Assembly (NCBI GenBank): GCA_903937385.1
Contig: CAIZZF010000008.1
Span: 372,001 to 436,000, forward strand
Origin: an uncultured Holophagaceae bacterium
Lineage (GTDB): Bacteria > Acidobacteriota > Holophagae > Holophagales > Holophagaceae
Reading direction: 5' to 3'
DNA length: 64,000 nt
The stretch's first letter is position 1; each line of letters opens with the position of its first letter. The translations under genes and the position numbers were made by a program. The notes beneath the pieces were generated by a model, which ran no database searches, was not told where the DNA came from, and saw only the letters and a program-made list of their open reading frames with translations. Positions 39,880 through 49,110 of this stretch are shown here, piece by piece.

Positions 39880-39907
39880 GTTAAACTGGTTGGCGAACCC
39901 CTATATT
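39880..39907 (+). promoter_or_regulatory. Candidate promoter for acyl-CoA carboxyltransferase gene
   Basis: TATATT at 39902-39907 is the best -10-like hexamer in the GC-rich surroundings, with GTTAAA 16 bp upstream (39880-39885) as a weak -35. It lies 33 bp before the ATG at 39940, in a 118-bp gap that is otherwise featureless. Confidence 0.35.
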
Positions 39908-39939
39908 CGACAGCCTTTTTCACCATCGGGAGCCCCCTC

Positions 39940-41478
39940 ATGACGCTCGAGAAAAAGATCGAGACCTTGAAAGCCAAGCACGCCCAGGCCCTGGCTGGCG
40001 GCGGCGAGGCCCGGATCAAGAAGCAGCACGAGGGCGGCAAGCTGACGGCCCGCGAGCGGGTGGCGGCCTTCCTCGACGAGGGCTCCTTCGAGGAGATGGA
40101 CGCCCTGATGGTGCACCGCACCGAAGGCGTGGAGAAGATCCCCGGTGACGGCGTGATCACGGGCTTCGGCCGCGTGGACGGCCGCCCCGTGGCCATCTTT
40201 GCCCAGGACTTCACCGTGTTTGGCGGCTCCCTCAGCGAGGCCTACGCCAAGAAGATCTGCAAGGTCATGGACCTGGCCATGAAGGTGGGCTGCCCCGTGG
40301 TGGGCCTCAACGACAGCGGCGGCGCCCGCATCCAGGAGGGCGTGGTCTCCCTGGGCGGCTACGCGGACATCTTCCTGCGCAACACCCTGGCCAGCGGCGT
40401 GATCCCCCAGATCAGCCTCATCATGGGCCCCTGCGCCGGTGGCGCGGTCTACAGCCCCGCCATCACCGACTTCATCACCATGGTGAAGGGGACCAGCTAC
40501 ATGTTCGTGACCGGCCCGGATGTCATCAAGGCCGTCACCCATGAAGAGGTCACCAAGGAGGAGCTGGGCGGCGCCCACACCCACTCCGCCAAGAGCGGCG
40601 TGGCCCACTTTGTCACTGCCAGCGATCTGGCGGCTCTGGCCCACACCCGGGAGCTGCTCTCCTTCCTGCCCAGCAACAACCTGGGAGAGGCCCCCCGCCG
40701 GGCCTCCAAGGCCCAGATGCCCCTGGAGAACCCCGAGCTCGACAAGATCGTGCCGGATGATCCCAGCAAGCCCTACGACATCCGCGACATCATCCGCGGT
40801 GTGGTGGACGATGCCCACTTCTTCGAGGTGCATGAGGCCTTCGCGCCCAACCTGGTGGTGGGCTTCGCCCGCATCGAGGGCCGCAGCATCGGCATCGTCG
40901 CCAACCAGCCGGCCTTCTACGCCGGCGTGCTGGACATCGCCTCCAGCGAGAAGGGCGCCCGCTTTGTGCGCTTCTGCGACGCCTTCAACATCCCGCTCAT
41001 CACCTTCGAGGACGTGCCTGGCTTCCTGCCGGGCGTCACCCAGGAGCACGGTGGCATCATCCGCCACGGGGCCAAGCTGCTCTTCGCCTTCTGCGAGGCC
41101 ACGGTGCCTAAGATCACCGTCATCACCCGCAAGGCCTACGGCGGAGCCTACTGCGTCATGGCCAGCAAGCACATCCGGACGGACTTCAACTTCGCCTACC
41201 CCACCGCCGAGATCGCCGTCATGGGCGCCGAGGGGGCGATGAACGTCCTCCACGGCAAGGCCATCGCCAGCGCGCCGGATCCCCTGGCCAAGAAGGCGGA
41301 GCTGGTGGCGGACTACAACGAGAAGTTCGCCAATCCCTACATCGCCGCTGAGTTCGGCTTCGTGGATGAGGTCATCCTCCCCCGAGAGACCCGCATGAAG
41401 CTGGTGAAGGCCCTGGCTTTCCTGGAGACCAAGCGCGACAGCATGCCGCCCAAAAAGCACGGGAATATCCCCCTTTAG
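39940..41478 (+). CDS. Acyl-CoA (propionyl/methylmalonyl-CoA) carboxylase carboxyltransferase subunit
   Basis: This 512-residue protein has the fused two-domain crotonase fold of PccB/MmdA. Features are [50 protein letters not shown] with the acyl-CoA site, [46 protein letters not shown] and [15 protein letters not shown]. It either carboxylates propionyl-CoA with a biotin subunit or forms the carboxyltransferase of a sodium-pumping methylmalonyl-CoA decarboxylase. No biotin carboxylase, biotin carrier or decarboxylase partner is adjacent, so I leave the symbol empty. The ribosome-binding site is GGGAG. Confidence 0.93.
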   Translation: MTLEKKIETLKAKHAQALAGGGEARIKKQHEGGKLTARERVAAFLDEGSFEEMDALMVHRTEGVEKIPGDGVITGFGRVDGRPVAIFAQDFTVFGGSLSEAYAKKICKVMDLAMKVGCPVVGLNDSGGARIQEGVVSLGGYADIFLRNTLASGVIPQISLIMGPCAGGAVYSPAITDFITMVKGTSYMFVTGPDVIKAVTHEEVTKEELGGAHTHSAKSGVAHFVTASDLAALAHTRELLSFLPSNNLGEAPRRASKAQMPLENPELDKIVPDDPSKPYDIRDIIRGVVDDAHFFEVHEAFAPNLVVGFARIEGRSIGIVANQPAFYAGVLDIASSEKGARFVRFCDAFNIPLITFEDVPGFLPGVTQEHGGIIRHGAKLLFAFCEATVPKITVITRKAYGGAYCVMASKHIRTDFNFAYPTAEIAVMGAEGAMNVLHGKAIASAPDPLAKKAELVADYNEKFANPYIAAEFGFVDEVILPRETRMKLVKALAFLETKRDSMPPKKHGNIPL

Positions 41479-41527
41479 GCCTTGTGGCACAAGCGGTAGG
41501 ATGCGGGAACCCCTTTCTGGAGTTCCC

Positions 41528-42130
41528 ATGCGCTTGCTCGCCTGCTGCCTGCTGGTCCTCCCCCTCTTCTCTCAGGCCCTGGACGAGGCCGCCTTCCGGG
41601 GCGACGCCAAGCACCTCGCTGCAGCCTGTGCGGACCGGGCCCGGCTGCTGCGCCCCAAGGACGCCAAGATGCTCGCCGAGTACGGGCGGTCCTTCCTGGT
41701 GGCGGGCGAGCGGGCCAAGGCTGAGGAGTGCTTTCAGGCGGCCCGCCTCGAGAGCCCCAAGGACGCCGATGTCCACCGCCTCATCGCTGTCGCCTGGCTG
41801 CGGGGCGGCCAGCGCACCGAGGCCCTGAAGGCCATCGCCGACATGCAGACCCTGGATCCCAAGGCCAAGAACGCCTTCACCCGCGCCGCCGTGAACCTGC
41901 AGGACTTCGGCCTCGCCAAGGAGGCCGACACCCTCATGGAGCGGGCCTGGATCCTGGATCCCTCGGACTGGCAGAACTGCATCCTCTTTGGCCGCTCCGC
42001 CCTGCGGAAGACCCGGCGGGACGCGGCCGCCAAGTGGTTCTCCCGCGCGACCCAGGCCAAGCCCTCGGAGGAGCGCATGTGGAACGCCGTCGCCCTCGCC
42101 TACGCCGACCACGGCGCCGAGCCCAACTAG
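41528..42130 (+). CDS. Exported TPR protein (first of tandem paralogues)
   Basis: This is a 200-residue protein with a signal peptide (MRLLACCLLVLPLFSQA). The rest is tetratricopeptide-like helices: LAEYGRSFLVAGERAKAEECFQAARLESPKDADVHRLIAVAWLRGGQRTEALKAI. It shares architecture and many residues with the next gene (for example C-A-D-x-A-R-x-L-x-P-K-D-A-K). A duplication is likely. The role is unknown, probably envelope protein-protein contacts. The ribosome-binding site is GGAG before ATG 41528. Confidence 0.72.
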   Translation: MRLLACCLLVLPLFSQALDEAAFRGDAKHLAAACADRARLLRPKDAKMLAEYGRSFLVAGERAKAEECFQAARLESPKDADVHRLIAVAWLRGGQRTEALKAIADMQTLDPKAKNAFTRAAVNLQDFGLAKEADTLMERAWILDPSDWQNCILFGRSALRKTRRDAAAKWFSRATQAKPSEERMWNAVALAYADHGAEPN

Positions 42131-42151
42131 GTTTCCACCCCCGGGAGTCCC

Positions 42152-42778
42152 ATGCGCGCTGCCCTGCTGCTCTTCGCAACCCTCAGCCTCGCCGGCCAGG
42201 GGGTTGCCCCCCTGCCAGGCCTCGCCTCCTTCGACGAGGCCTTCTTCGCAGGCGACCGGCGCGCCATCCTCGAGGCCTGCGCGGACAAGGCCCGCTCCCT
42301 CAAGCCCAAGGACGCGAAGTATCTGGCAGAGTGCGGCCGGGCCTATCTGGCGGCCCTGGACAAACCCAAGGCCGAGGCTGCCTTCCGGGAGGCAGAGCTG
42401 CGGGAGCCCAAGGATGGCCTGGTGCTGCGCCTCATCGCCCAGGCCTGGCTCAAGCATGGCTACAAGAGCGAGGCCCTGGAGGGCTACGGCAAGATCCTCC
42501 AGCGCGATCCCAAGAACAAGGAGGCGGTCAGTCTGGCCGGCGTGGACCTGGCCGAGGTGGGCCTGGTCAATGAGGCCGAGCGGTACATGGGCGCCATGAC
42601 GATGCTGGACAAGGACGCCTGGGAGCGCTTCCTGCAGTTCGGGCGGGCCCTCCTGGTCGCCGGCCAACGCAAGAAGGCGGCGACCTGGTTCGCCCGTGCC
42701 ACCACCCTGAAGCCCAACGAGGAGAAGCTGTTCCTGGAGCTCTCCCGCGTCTTCGCCGAGACCCAGAGCCTCATGTAA
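42152..42778 (+). CDS. Exported TPR protein (second of tandem paralogues)
   Basis: This is a 208-residue paralogue of the preceding gene, with a signal peptide (MRAALLLFATLSLAGQG) and TPR helices (AEAAFREAELREPKDGLVLRLIAQAWLKHGYKSEALEGY). The shared motif CADKARSLKPKDAKYLAECGRAYL aligns directly with its neighbour. Its stop codon overlaps the start of the CPBP protease gene (TAATG), so those two are translationally coupled, which may hint at a functional pair. Confidence 0.72.
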   Translation: MRAALLLFATLSLAGQGVAPLPGLASFDEAFFAGDRRAILEACADKARSLKPKDAKYLAECGRAYLAALDKPKAEAAFREAELREPKDGLVLRLIAQAWLKHGYKSEALEGYGKILQRDPKNKEAVSLAGVDLAEVGLVNEAERYMGAMTMLDKDAWERFLQFGRALLVAGQRKKAATWFARATTLKPNEEKLFLELSRVFAETQSLM

Positions 42779-43656
42779 TGCCCACCTATCTGCGAAAAGC
42801 CTTCCTGGACGCTGACGGCACCCTCCGCAATGGCTGGAAGGTGCTGGGCTATTTCCTGCTGGTGGCGGCCGTGAGCCTGGTGCTCTCACCCCTCTACCGC
42901 CTGCTGCCTCGTCCCTTCCGGGCAGCGTTCCCTGGTCAGTGGATCGGGGCCCTGGCCTGCCTCGCCGCGGCCTGGGGCTTCCTCCGTACCGAGGACGCCC
43001 CGCTCCGCTCCCTTGGCCTCCTGCTCAACGGCCGCTTCCTGGGGCAGCTGCTGCTCGGCACCCTGGGTGGCTGCGCACTCATGGGGGCCTCGGCCGGCCT
43101 GGTCTGGTCCCTGGGCGGCCTGGACTGGACGCGCACACCGGGGGTGGGCCTTGGCACGCTCGCCAGGGCCGCGTGGCTCTTCCTTGCCATCGCCACCTTT
43201 GAGGAGCTGCTCTTCCGGGGCTACGCGTTCCAGCGGGCGGCCAGGGGCCTCAGCTTCCCAGGGGCCCAGGCGGTCTTTGCCGTGATCTTTGCCCTGATCC
43301 ACTGGGGCAATCCGGGCATGACCGGCGCGACCCGGGCCTGGGCTACCGTGAACATCGCCCTGGCGGCGCTGCTGCTGGGCTTCTGCTGGCGTCGCACCGG
43401 GAGCCTCGCCCTGCCTATCGGTGTGCACCTCGGCTGGAACTGGACCCAGGGCAGCCTGCTGGGCTTCGGTGTCAGCGGCACCACCAGCCGGGGGTGGTGG
43501 ACACCGGTCTTCCACGGCCGACCCGAGTGGCTGACCGGCGGCGCCTTCGGCCTGGAGGCAAGCCTGCCGGGCGTGCTCGTGTGCGGGGCGGCGGTGCTGG
43601 CACTGTGGGCCTGGAAGGGCTCTAGCGGCGGTGCTTCCACTGCTTCGGAGTCTTGA
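42778..43656 (+). CDS. CPBP-family intramembrane metalloprotease
   Basis: This is a 292-residue integral membrane protein with about seven helices. The CPBP (Abi/CAAX-protease) motifs are FEELLFRGYAFQRA (Glu-Glu and Arg), FALIHWGN (His) and VHLGWNWTQG (second His and Asn). This family cleaves within the membrane or matures peptides; the target is unknown. The C-terminus runs 35 bp into the convergent GNAT gene. It starts inside the preceding stop codon. Confidence 0.9.
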   Translation: MPTYLRKAFLDADGTLRNGWKVLGYFLLVAAVSLVLSPLYRLLPRPFRAAFPGQWIGALACLAAAWGFLRTEDAPLRSLGLLLNGRFLGQLLLGTLGGCALMGASAGLVWSLGGLDWTRTPGVGLGTLARAAWLFLAIATFEELLFRGYAFQRAARGLSFPGAQAVFAVIFALIHWGNPGMTGATRAWATVNIALAALLLGFCWRRTGSLALPIGVHLGWNWTQGSLLGFGVSGTTSRGWWTPVFHGRPEWLTGGAFGLEASLPGVLVCGAAVLALWAWKGSSGGASTASES

Positions 43657-44122
43657 TCCCGGCACCCATCACCAGGCGCATCTCGCTGGTGGGCACGAAG
43701 CCCATGCGCTGATACATGCCTTCGGCTTCCAGGCTAGCGTGGAGCTCCATGATCTCGATGCCCAGGCCCCGCGCCAGGTCCAGCGCGGCGTCCGTAATGT
43801 GTCCCGCCAGACCCTTCCGGCGGTGGGTCGGCAGCGTGTAGAGGTTGAAGAGATAGCCGCGCACGGAGAGCGGGGTCACCGGCGTAGGCAGCGTGTCCTT
43901 CAGCAGCAGCAGGACACTGACCACCGCGCGGCCGTCCTCCTCGAGGAGCAGGCCGCGGCACTGGCCCGTCACCAGCCAGCTGCGGAGCTGGGTGCGGAAG
44001 GCCTCTGCCATGCGCTTCAGACCCTCCTCGGTGCCCATCTCCATGTCGCGGAACATGGCCACGCGGTGGGCCACGTGGGTTTCGAGGTCGGCGAGGGTCG
44101 AGGGGCGCAGTGTCGGACTCAT
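43622..44122 (-). CDS. GNAT-family N-acetyltransferase
   Basis: This 166-residue protein has a GNAT fold: LRPSTLADLETHVAHRVAMF, GLLLEEDGRAVVSVLLLL, the acetyl-CoA-binding LFNLYTLPTHRRKGLAGHITDAALDLARGLGI (motif A, R-R-K-G-L-A-G) and GMYQRMGFVPTSEMRLVM. The substrate is unknown. An upstream ATG at 44152 would overlap the start codon of the divergent gene; I prefer ATG 44122, where family similarity begins, which leaves a 28-bp gap. Confidence 0.88.
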   Translation of the reverse strand: MSPTLRPSTLADLETHVAHRVAMFRDMEMGTEEGLKRMAEAFRTQLRSWLVTGQCRGLLLEEDGRAVVSVLLLLKDTLPTPVTPLSVRGYLFNLYTLPTHRRKGLAGHITDAALDLARGLGIEIMELHASLEAEGMYQRMGFVPTSEMRLVMGAGIKTPKQWKHRR

Positions 44123-44150
44123 GCAAACAGTGTAGGCGGTATCCTGGGCC

Positions 44151-44930
44151 ATGCACTATTCAGCACTTTCATCCGGATCCAAGGGTAATTGCCATGCCCT
44201 TTCGGATGGCGAGCGGACCCTGCTCATCGATGCGGGCATCTCTCTGCGGCAGATCCGGGAGCGACTGGAGTCCGTCGGGGGCGACTTCGGCACCATCCAG
44301 GCCCTGGCCCTAACCCACGAGCACTCCGACCACGTCAGCGCCCTGGGGGTCATCCTCCGGCGCACCAGCTGGGCCATCCTGGCCACAGCGGATACCCGCC
44401 GGGCCGTGGAGCAGGGCCAGCACCTGGAGCTCCCCGCCGAGCGCTGGATCGAGGTGGCGGCGGGCCATGCCCTGGACTGGGAAGGCTGGCGTGTGCTGCC
44501 CTTCGCCATCCCCCACGACGCGGCCGACCCCGTGGCCTATCGGGTGGAGACCGGCGGCTTGGCCTGCGCCGTGGTCACAGATCTGGGCCACCCCACAGCC
44601 CTGGTGGCGGATCACCTCCGGGACCTGGACCTGCTCGCGCTGGAAGCCAACCACGACGTGGACATGCTGCGGGAGGGGGACTACCCGGCCCACCTCAAGG
44701 CCCGGATCCTGAGCCGGGTCGGCCACCTCAGCAATGCCTCCATGGCGGAGCTGCTGGCCCGGGTCTGCTCGCCCCGTCTGCGGCTGCTCGTCCTGGCCCA
44801 CCTGAGCGAGTCCAACAACCACCCCGACCTGGCTCGGTTCGCGGCGGAAGAGATCCTCCAGGGCACCTCAGTGGCCCTGCATGTTGCCCACCAACGGAAT
44901 CCCCTGGCCCTCGTCCTCCCCTCTGTCTGA
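44151..44930 (+). CDS. Metallo-beta-lactamase-fold hydrolase (YycJ/WalJ-like)
   Basis: This 259-residue MBL-fold protein begins MHYSALSSGSKGNCHAL, the hallmark of the YycJ/WalJ group (members with nuclease or cell-wall-linked roles). The metal site LTHEHSDHVSALG (HxHxDH) is intact, with later ligands in AIPHDAADP, TDLGHPT and SNNHPD. It starts at ATG 44151. It forms a run of plus-strand genes with LolA-like, FHA and TPR genes but has no obvious link to a WalRK-like pair. Confidence 0.9.
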   Translation: MHYSALSSGSKGNCHALSDGERTLLIDAGISLRQIRERLESVGGDFGTIQALALTHEHSDHVSALGVILRRTSWAILATADTRRAVEQGQHLELPAERWIEVAAGHALDWEGWRVLPFAIPHDAADPVAYRVETGGLACAVVTDLGHPTALVADHLRDLDLLALEANHDVDMLREGDYPAHLKARILSRVGHLSNASMAELLARVCSPRLRLLVLAHLSESNNHPDLARFAAEEILQGTSVALHVAHQRNPLALVLPSV

Positions 44931-44940
44931 GGATCACCTG

Positions 44941-45618
44941 ATGTTTCGGTACGCCGCTGTCCTGCTCCTCCTTGTCCTGCCCGCCCTGGGTCAGACGCCG
45001 CCCCCCCTGCGCGAGGTGGTGGAGCGCTTCGACGCGGCCCAGGCCCAAGTCCAGACCCTCCAGTGCCCCTTCACCCTCACCCTGCGCCGGGCCCTGCTCA
45101 AGACCCCCTCCGTGACCCGGGGGACCCTCTCCCTCCAGGGCTCCGAGTTCGCCCACTTCGCCTTCCAGCCCCCGGATGACCTGATCCTGCACCTGACCCC
45201 CAAGGCCCTCATCTCCTACAGCCCCGAGGCCAAGGAGGGGGAGCTCATGAAGATCGGGATCATCAAGAACTCCGACCGGAAGTTCCTGGGCCTGGGGCAG
45301 AAATTGAGCTACCTCTCCGACTACTTCCAGATCGAGGTGGGCGAGGCCAAGGTCGGTGCCCCCACCTGGCTGCTGGCCCTGACGCCACGCACCCTCTCGC
45401 TCCGCAAGCGGATGCAGGCCGTGAACCTCTGGGTGGACAAGGAGACCTGGCTGCCCCGGCAGATCCAGTGGGTCGAGCGGAGTGGCGACTCCTGGCTGCT
45501 GGAGCTGGGCGCCCTGCGGGTCAACCAACCCCTGCCTGCCGCCGTCACCGGCTTCAAGCTGCCCGAGGGCATTCCCCTGCGCAGCGAGTTCAGCTTCTTC
45601 GCCACACGGAAAAAGTAG
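44941..45618 (+). CDS. LolA-like outer-membrane lipoprotein carrier
   Basis: This is a 225-residue exported protein with signal MFRYAAVLLLLVLPALG. It has the LolA-type half-barrel pattern: LREVVERFDAAQAQVQTLQCPFTLTL, ALLKTPSVTRGTLSLQGSEFAHFAF, PPDDLILHLTPKALISYSPEAKEGEL, VNLWVDKETWLPRQIQWVERSGD. LolA shuttles lipoproteins across the periplasm to the outer membrane. The family has divergent paralogues, so a carrier for another lipid is possible. The ribosome-binding site is GAGG. Confidence 0.8.
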   Translation: MFRYAAVLLLLVLPALGQTPPPLREVVERFDAAQAQVQTLQCPFTLTLRRALLKTPSVTRGTLSLQGSEFAHFAFQPPDDLILHLTPKALISYSPEAKEGELMKIGIIKNSDRKFLGLGQKLSYLSDYFQIEVGEAKVGAPTWLLALTPRTLSLRKRMQAVNLWVDKETWLPRQIQWVERSGDSWLLELGALRVNQPLPAAVTGFKLPEGIPLRSEFSFFATRKK

Positions 45619-45647
45619 AGCTACACTGCTAGCTTCCCGAGGGCCCG

Positions 45648-46259
45648 ATGATTGTGATGTGCCCTGCCTGCCAGGCCCGCTTCCAGTACGACGACAGTCG
45701 CTTCGGCGCGGCTGCCTCCAAGCGGTTCAAGTGTCCCAAGTGCAGCCATGTCTTCGAGGTCATCAACCCGGCCATGGCTCCGCCCCCACCGGAAGAGACC
45801 CTCTCCCGACCCATCACCAGCGCCATGCCCGAAGACGCGCCGGCACCCCCTCCCGTGCCCGCGGCCCGAACCACGGCCAAGCGTGACCGGGACTCCATGC
45901 TGTCCGCGGCGGGCATCCAGGGCATCGGCATCCCGGCGGGCCTTCGCTTCAGTCTGGCCTTCCTGACGGGTCCCCAGGCCAGCATGGTCCACGTGCTCCA
46001 GAGCCCCGAGACGGTCATCGGCCGTGAGGAGGGGGCCGTGATCACTCAGGACCCCGAGACCTCCCGCCGCCACGCCCTGCTGGAGATCCACCCAGACGGC
46101 ACGGTCTGGATCAGCGACCTGCAGTCCACCAACGGCACCCTGGTCAACGGCGAGCGCATCACGGCCCCGGTCCAGCTCAGCAGCCAGCAGGAGTTCACCT
46201 GCGGGAACAGCACGTTCATGCTGCTGGTGCGCAACACCGAAGAATTCCCTCTGAACTGA
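45648..46259 (+). CDS. MJ0042-type zinc-ribbon and FHA-domain protein
   Basis: This is a 203-residue protein. The N-terminal zinc ribbon has CPAC ... CPKC (residues about 5-35; MCPACQARFQYDD and RFKCPKCSHVFEV). A Pro-rich linker follows. The C-terminal FHA domain (about 105-195) carries VIGREE, SRRHALLEI and the S-T-N-G loop SDLQSTNGTLVNGERI, so it should bind phosphothreonine. Hanks-type kinases such as that at 16630 are likely sources of the ligand. It is followed by a TPR protein 11 bp later. Confidence 0.9.
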   Translation: MIVMCPACQARFQYDDSRFGAAASKRFKCPKCSHVFEVINPAMAPPPPEETLSRPITSAMPEDAPAPPPVPAARTTAKRDRDSMLSAAGIQGIGIPAGLRFSLAFLTGPQASMVHVLQSPETVIGREEGAVITQDPETSRRHALLEIHPDGTVWISDLQSTNGTLVNGERITAPVQLSSQQEFTCGNSTFMLLVRNTEEFPLN

Positions 46260-46270
46260 GACCCGATGCC

Positions 46271-47923
46271 ATGACGCCCGACCCCTACGAGTCCTACCTG
46301 CTCCAGGCGGAGGCGCTCTTCGCCGAGGGGGAGGTCGTCAAGGCGGGCCAGATCTGGCAGGCCATCCTCAAGCAGCAGCCCATCCACGCGGTGGCCCGCG
46401 AGCGGCTCATGGCTGTGCGGGCGCGGCTGCAGGCCATCCATGAGACCGAGTCCCAGGAGCCCGCTCCCGACCCCGAGCCGCCGCCGGCCAGCCCCAGCCT
46501 GGGTCACCCCGTACCTCCGGACACCGAGCGGCTCCTCGCCGATGGCTGCACCCTGTACGACATGGGCCAGCTTGAGGATGCCCTCCTGAAGTGGGAAGAG
46601 CTGCTGCGCCTGGAGCCGAACCACGCCCTGGCCCGGGGCTACGCCAACGGCGCCCGCCGTGAGTTGGGCCGTCCGTCGGGCCCGGCCGCCGAACCCACGC
46701 CCTCTCCCGCGAGCCTGGCCCCTCCCGAAGAGAAGGACACCGACAAGCTCCACCAGGAGGCGGCCCAGCTCTACGACATGGGCCTCGTGGAGGAGGCCAT
46801 CTCCAAGTGGGAGCGCCTCCTCGCCCTGGAGCCCCACCGGCAGGAGATCCAGGCCTACCTGCAGCAGGCGCGGGCCGAAGTAGGACGGGCCGCCCTCATT
46901 GTTCCCGCCGCGCCAGATCAAGAGTCCCTGAACCTCAAGCTGCGCCAGGCCGAGCACCTCCTCATTCTGCAGCGCCACGAGGAGGCCGCCTTCACCTTCG
47001 AGCAGGCCCTTGGCCTCGCCCCGGGGAACGTCCGGGCCCTCCAGGGGCTGGCGCGCTGCCAGAGGTCGAGCCCTGGTGACCACAGCACCTCGCCGCAGAC
47101 ACTGGACTCCGGCTCCGCGAAAGGACCCTTGGTCCTGGGGCACGAGGACACGACGGAGGTCAGCGAAGGCCGGGGTGTTGAGCCTCCGGCACTCCTGTTG
47201 AAGGCCACCCCAGCCCCCCGGGAAGGCCTCTACCTGCCCGAAGGCCTCCGCGAAACCGCGGACCGCCTGCCCTGGCTGAAGGAGCCCCGTCGGCTCGCAG
47301 CCCTGGGTGGCGGCCTGCTGGTGTTCATCGCCTGCCTCGCCCTGGTCCAGAACTACCGCAAGGACCGGGCCCTGAAGGAAGAAGTGCGGGCCGCCCGGGC
47401 TGCCGCCGCCGCGCCCCTGGCCCAGGAGGCCCTGGCCGTGGACCTGGTGGAGACCCCGGCCGCCATCCGGCAGGAGGCGGAGACCGCGCTGGTCACCGAT
47501 CCCCTGCGCGCCTACCTGCGGGCTCAGGCCCTCCTGGCTCGGGATCCTGCGGACGCGTCGGCGGGGATCCTGCTGGAAAAGGCCCGCGCGGGTCTGCCTG
47601 GAGGGGTCTCAGGGGCCAGCGTGGGCGAGTTCGAGAAGCACCTCCAGAGCGGCAACCTTGAAGAGGCGGCCAAGGTGATCGAGGCCCTGCTCCGAACCCA
47701 GCCGGATGATGCCGACCTGCGCCTCCGCGCCTGCCGGCTGCAGCGGGTACTCTGCACCATCCATGCGGCCCAGGCCAAGTGGGACGCGGCCCAGGAAGAC
47801 CTCCTCCGCGGCCGGGCCCTCCAGCCCGGCGACAAGAGCTGGCAGATCCGCCTGCAGCTGCTGGAGCGGGTGAAGGCCCTGCCCAAGGCCCAACAGGCGG
47901 GGTGGATTCCGCTGCTGGGCTAG
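46271..47923 (+). CDS. TPR protein with central transmembrane helix
   Basis: This is a 550-residue protein without a signal peptide. The cytoplasmic part contains several TPR units (TLYDMGQLEDALLKWEELLRLEPNHALARG, QLYDMGLVEEAISKWERLLALEPHRQEIQAYL, EAAFTFEQALGLAPGNVRALQGLARC) and a linker. A membrane helix follows (about residues 340-360, AALGGGLLVFIACLALVQNY). The outer part has further TPR-like helices (LEEAAKVIEALLRTQPDDADLRLRACRLQ). It follows the FHA gene and may be part of the same phosphosignalling module. Confidence 0.75.
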   Translation: MTPDPYESYLLQAEALFAEGEVVKAGQIWQAILKQQPIHAVARERLMAVRARLQAIHETESQEPAPDPEPPPASPSLGHPVPPDTERLLADGCTLYDMGQLEDALLKWEELLRLEPNHALARGYANGARRELGRPSGPAAEPTPSPASLAPPEEKDTDKLHQEAAQLYDMGLVEEAISKWERLLALEPHRQEIQAYLQQARAEVGRAALIVPAAPDQESLNLKLRQAEHLLILQRHEEAAFTFEQALGLAPGNVRALQGLARCQRSSPGDHSTSPQTLDSGSAKGPLVLGHEDTTEVSEGRGVEPPALLLKATPAPREGLYLPEGLRETADRLPWLKEPRRLAALGGGLLVFIACLALVQNYRKDRALKEEVRAARAAAAAPLAQEALAVDLVETPAAIRQEAETALVTDPLRAYLRAQALLARDPADASAGILLEKARAGLPGGVSGASVGEFEKHLQSGNLEEAAKVIEALLRTQPDDADLRLRACRLQRVLCTIHAAQAKWDAAQEDLLRGRALQPGDKSWQIRLQLLERVKALPKAQQAGWIPLLG

Positions 47924-47925
47924 GC

Positions 47926-49053
47926 CTACAAGCTGAGCGGCCCCTGCTGGGCATCGAAGTCGGCATGGATCTGCCTGATCTCCTCCAGGGACTCCTGGAA
48001 GGCCTGGTGCACATCAGGGTCGAAGTGGGTCCCCACGCTGGACCGGATGATCCGGATGGCCTCCTCCTCGCTCAGCGCCTCACGGTAGGGACGCCGGGTG
48101 GACAGGGCGTCGAAGACGTCCACCAGGGCCACGATCCGGGCCTCCAGGGGTATCTGCTCCCCGGAGAGGCCGTGGGGATAGCCGCTGCCGTTCCACTTCT
48201 CGTGGTGAGACAGAGCGATCTGGGCAGCGGTGTGCAGCAGGGGGTTGCCGCTGATCGGCTCTCCAGAGGGCAGCGGCCCTTCCAGCCCGGAGACCAGGCG
48301 GTTGACGGGGTGGTCCCGGCGCAGGATTCCGGCTCCGATGGTGCAGTGCTGCTTGACGATGGCCCACTCTTCGCTGGTGAGCTTCCCGGGCTTCAGCAGC
48401 ACGCGATCGGGGATCCCGATCTTGCCAAGGTCATGCAGCGCACTGGCGATGAAGATCAGCTCACACTCATCCTCGCTCATGCCCAATTTAGAGGCGAGCG
48501 GCGGGCAGTAGTGGCTCACGCGGAAGACGTGACCGCCGGTATCCTCATCACGGTATTCCGCGGCTCGGGCAAGACTTAACACGATCTCCTTGTTGGATTT
48601 TTCGAGGGCGCTGGTCCGCTCCCTGACCTTGCGCTCCAGGAGGTCGTTCTGGTTCTGCAGCTCTTCCTGGTAGTGCCGGATCCGGAGCACGCTCCGCAGC
48701 CTGGCCACGAGATCCTCGGGATCCACAGGCTTGTCCAGGAGGTCCGCCGCGCCGAGATCCAGGGCGCGCCGCTTGAGGGTCCGGTCCTGCAGCCCGGTGA
48801 CGATGACGACGGGCGGCCCGCCACCCTCCAGGGCGTGGATCCGGGCGAGGAGCTCCAGCCCATCCATCCCGGGCATCTTCACATCACTGATGACCACGTC
48901 CACCGGATGGGCCTGAAGGTGCTCCAAGGCTTCCAGGGCCGACTCGAAGAAACGCAGCTCCCAGTCCTCGCGCAGATCCTGCAGTGAGCGGCGGTAGCCA
49001 CTCAGCACATGAGGCTCGTCATCCACAAACACGAGGGTGCGCATCGGGCTCAT
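47926..49053 (-). CDS. Response regulator with HD-GYP phosphodiesterase domain
   Basis: This is a 375-residue RpfG-like protein. The receiver domain (1-125) has D11-D12, the phospho-acceptor Asp57 in VVISDVKMPGMDGL, Thr86 and Lys108. A coiled coil (about 130-150) leads to an HD-GYP domain with ALHDLGKIGIPD, LSHHEKWNGSGYPHGL, and EARIVALVDVFDAL, all metal ligands in place. It should hydrolyse cyclic di-GMP under control of a histidine kinase not seen in this window. Start ATG 49053, or ATG 49044 (MRTLVFVDD), is equally possible. Confidence 0.95.
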   Translation of the reverse strand: MSPMRTLVFVDDEPHVLSGYRRSLQDLREDWELRFFESALEALEHLQAHPVDVVISDVKMPGMDGLELLARIHALEGGGPPVVIVTGLQDRTLKRRALDLGAADLLDKPVDPEDLVARLRSVLRIRHYQEELQNQNDLLERKVRERTSALEKSNKEIVLSLARAAEYRDEDTGGHVFRVSHYCPPLASKLGMSEDECELIFIASALHDLGKIGIPDRVLLKPGKLTSEEWAIVKQHCTIGAGILRRDHPVNRLVSGLEGPLPSGEPISGNPLLHTAAQIALSHHEKWNGSGYPHGLSGEQIPLEARIVALVDVFDALSTRRPYREALSEEEAIRIIRSSVGTHFDPDVHQAFQESLEEIRQIHADFDAQQGPLSL

Positions 49054-49110
49054 CTCTTGGGTGTCAGGTGAAGTAGAACAGGTGCCTATTCATTAAGCAT
49101 AATATTGATT

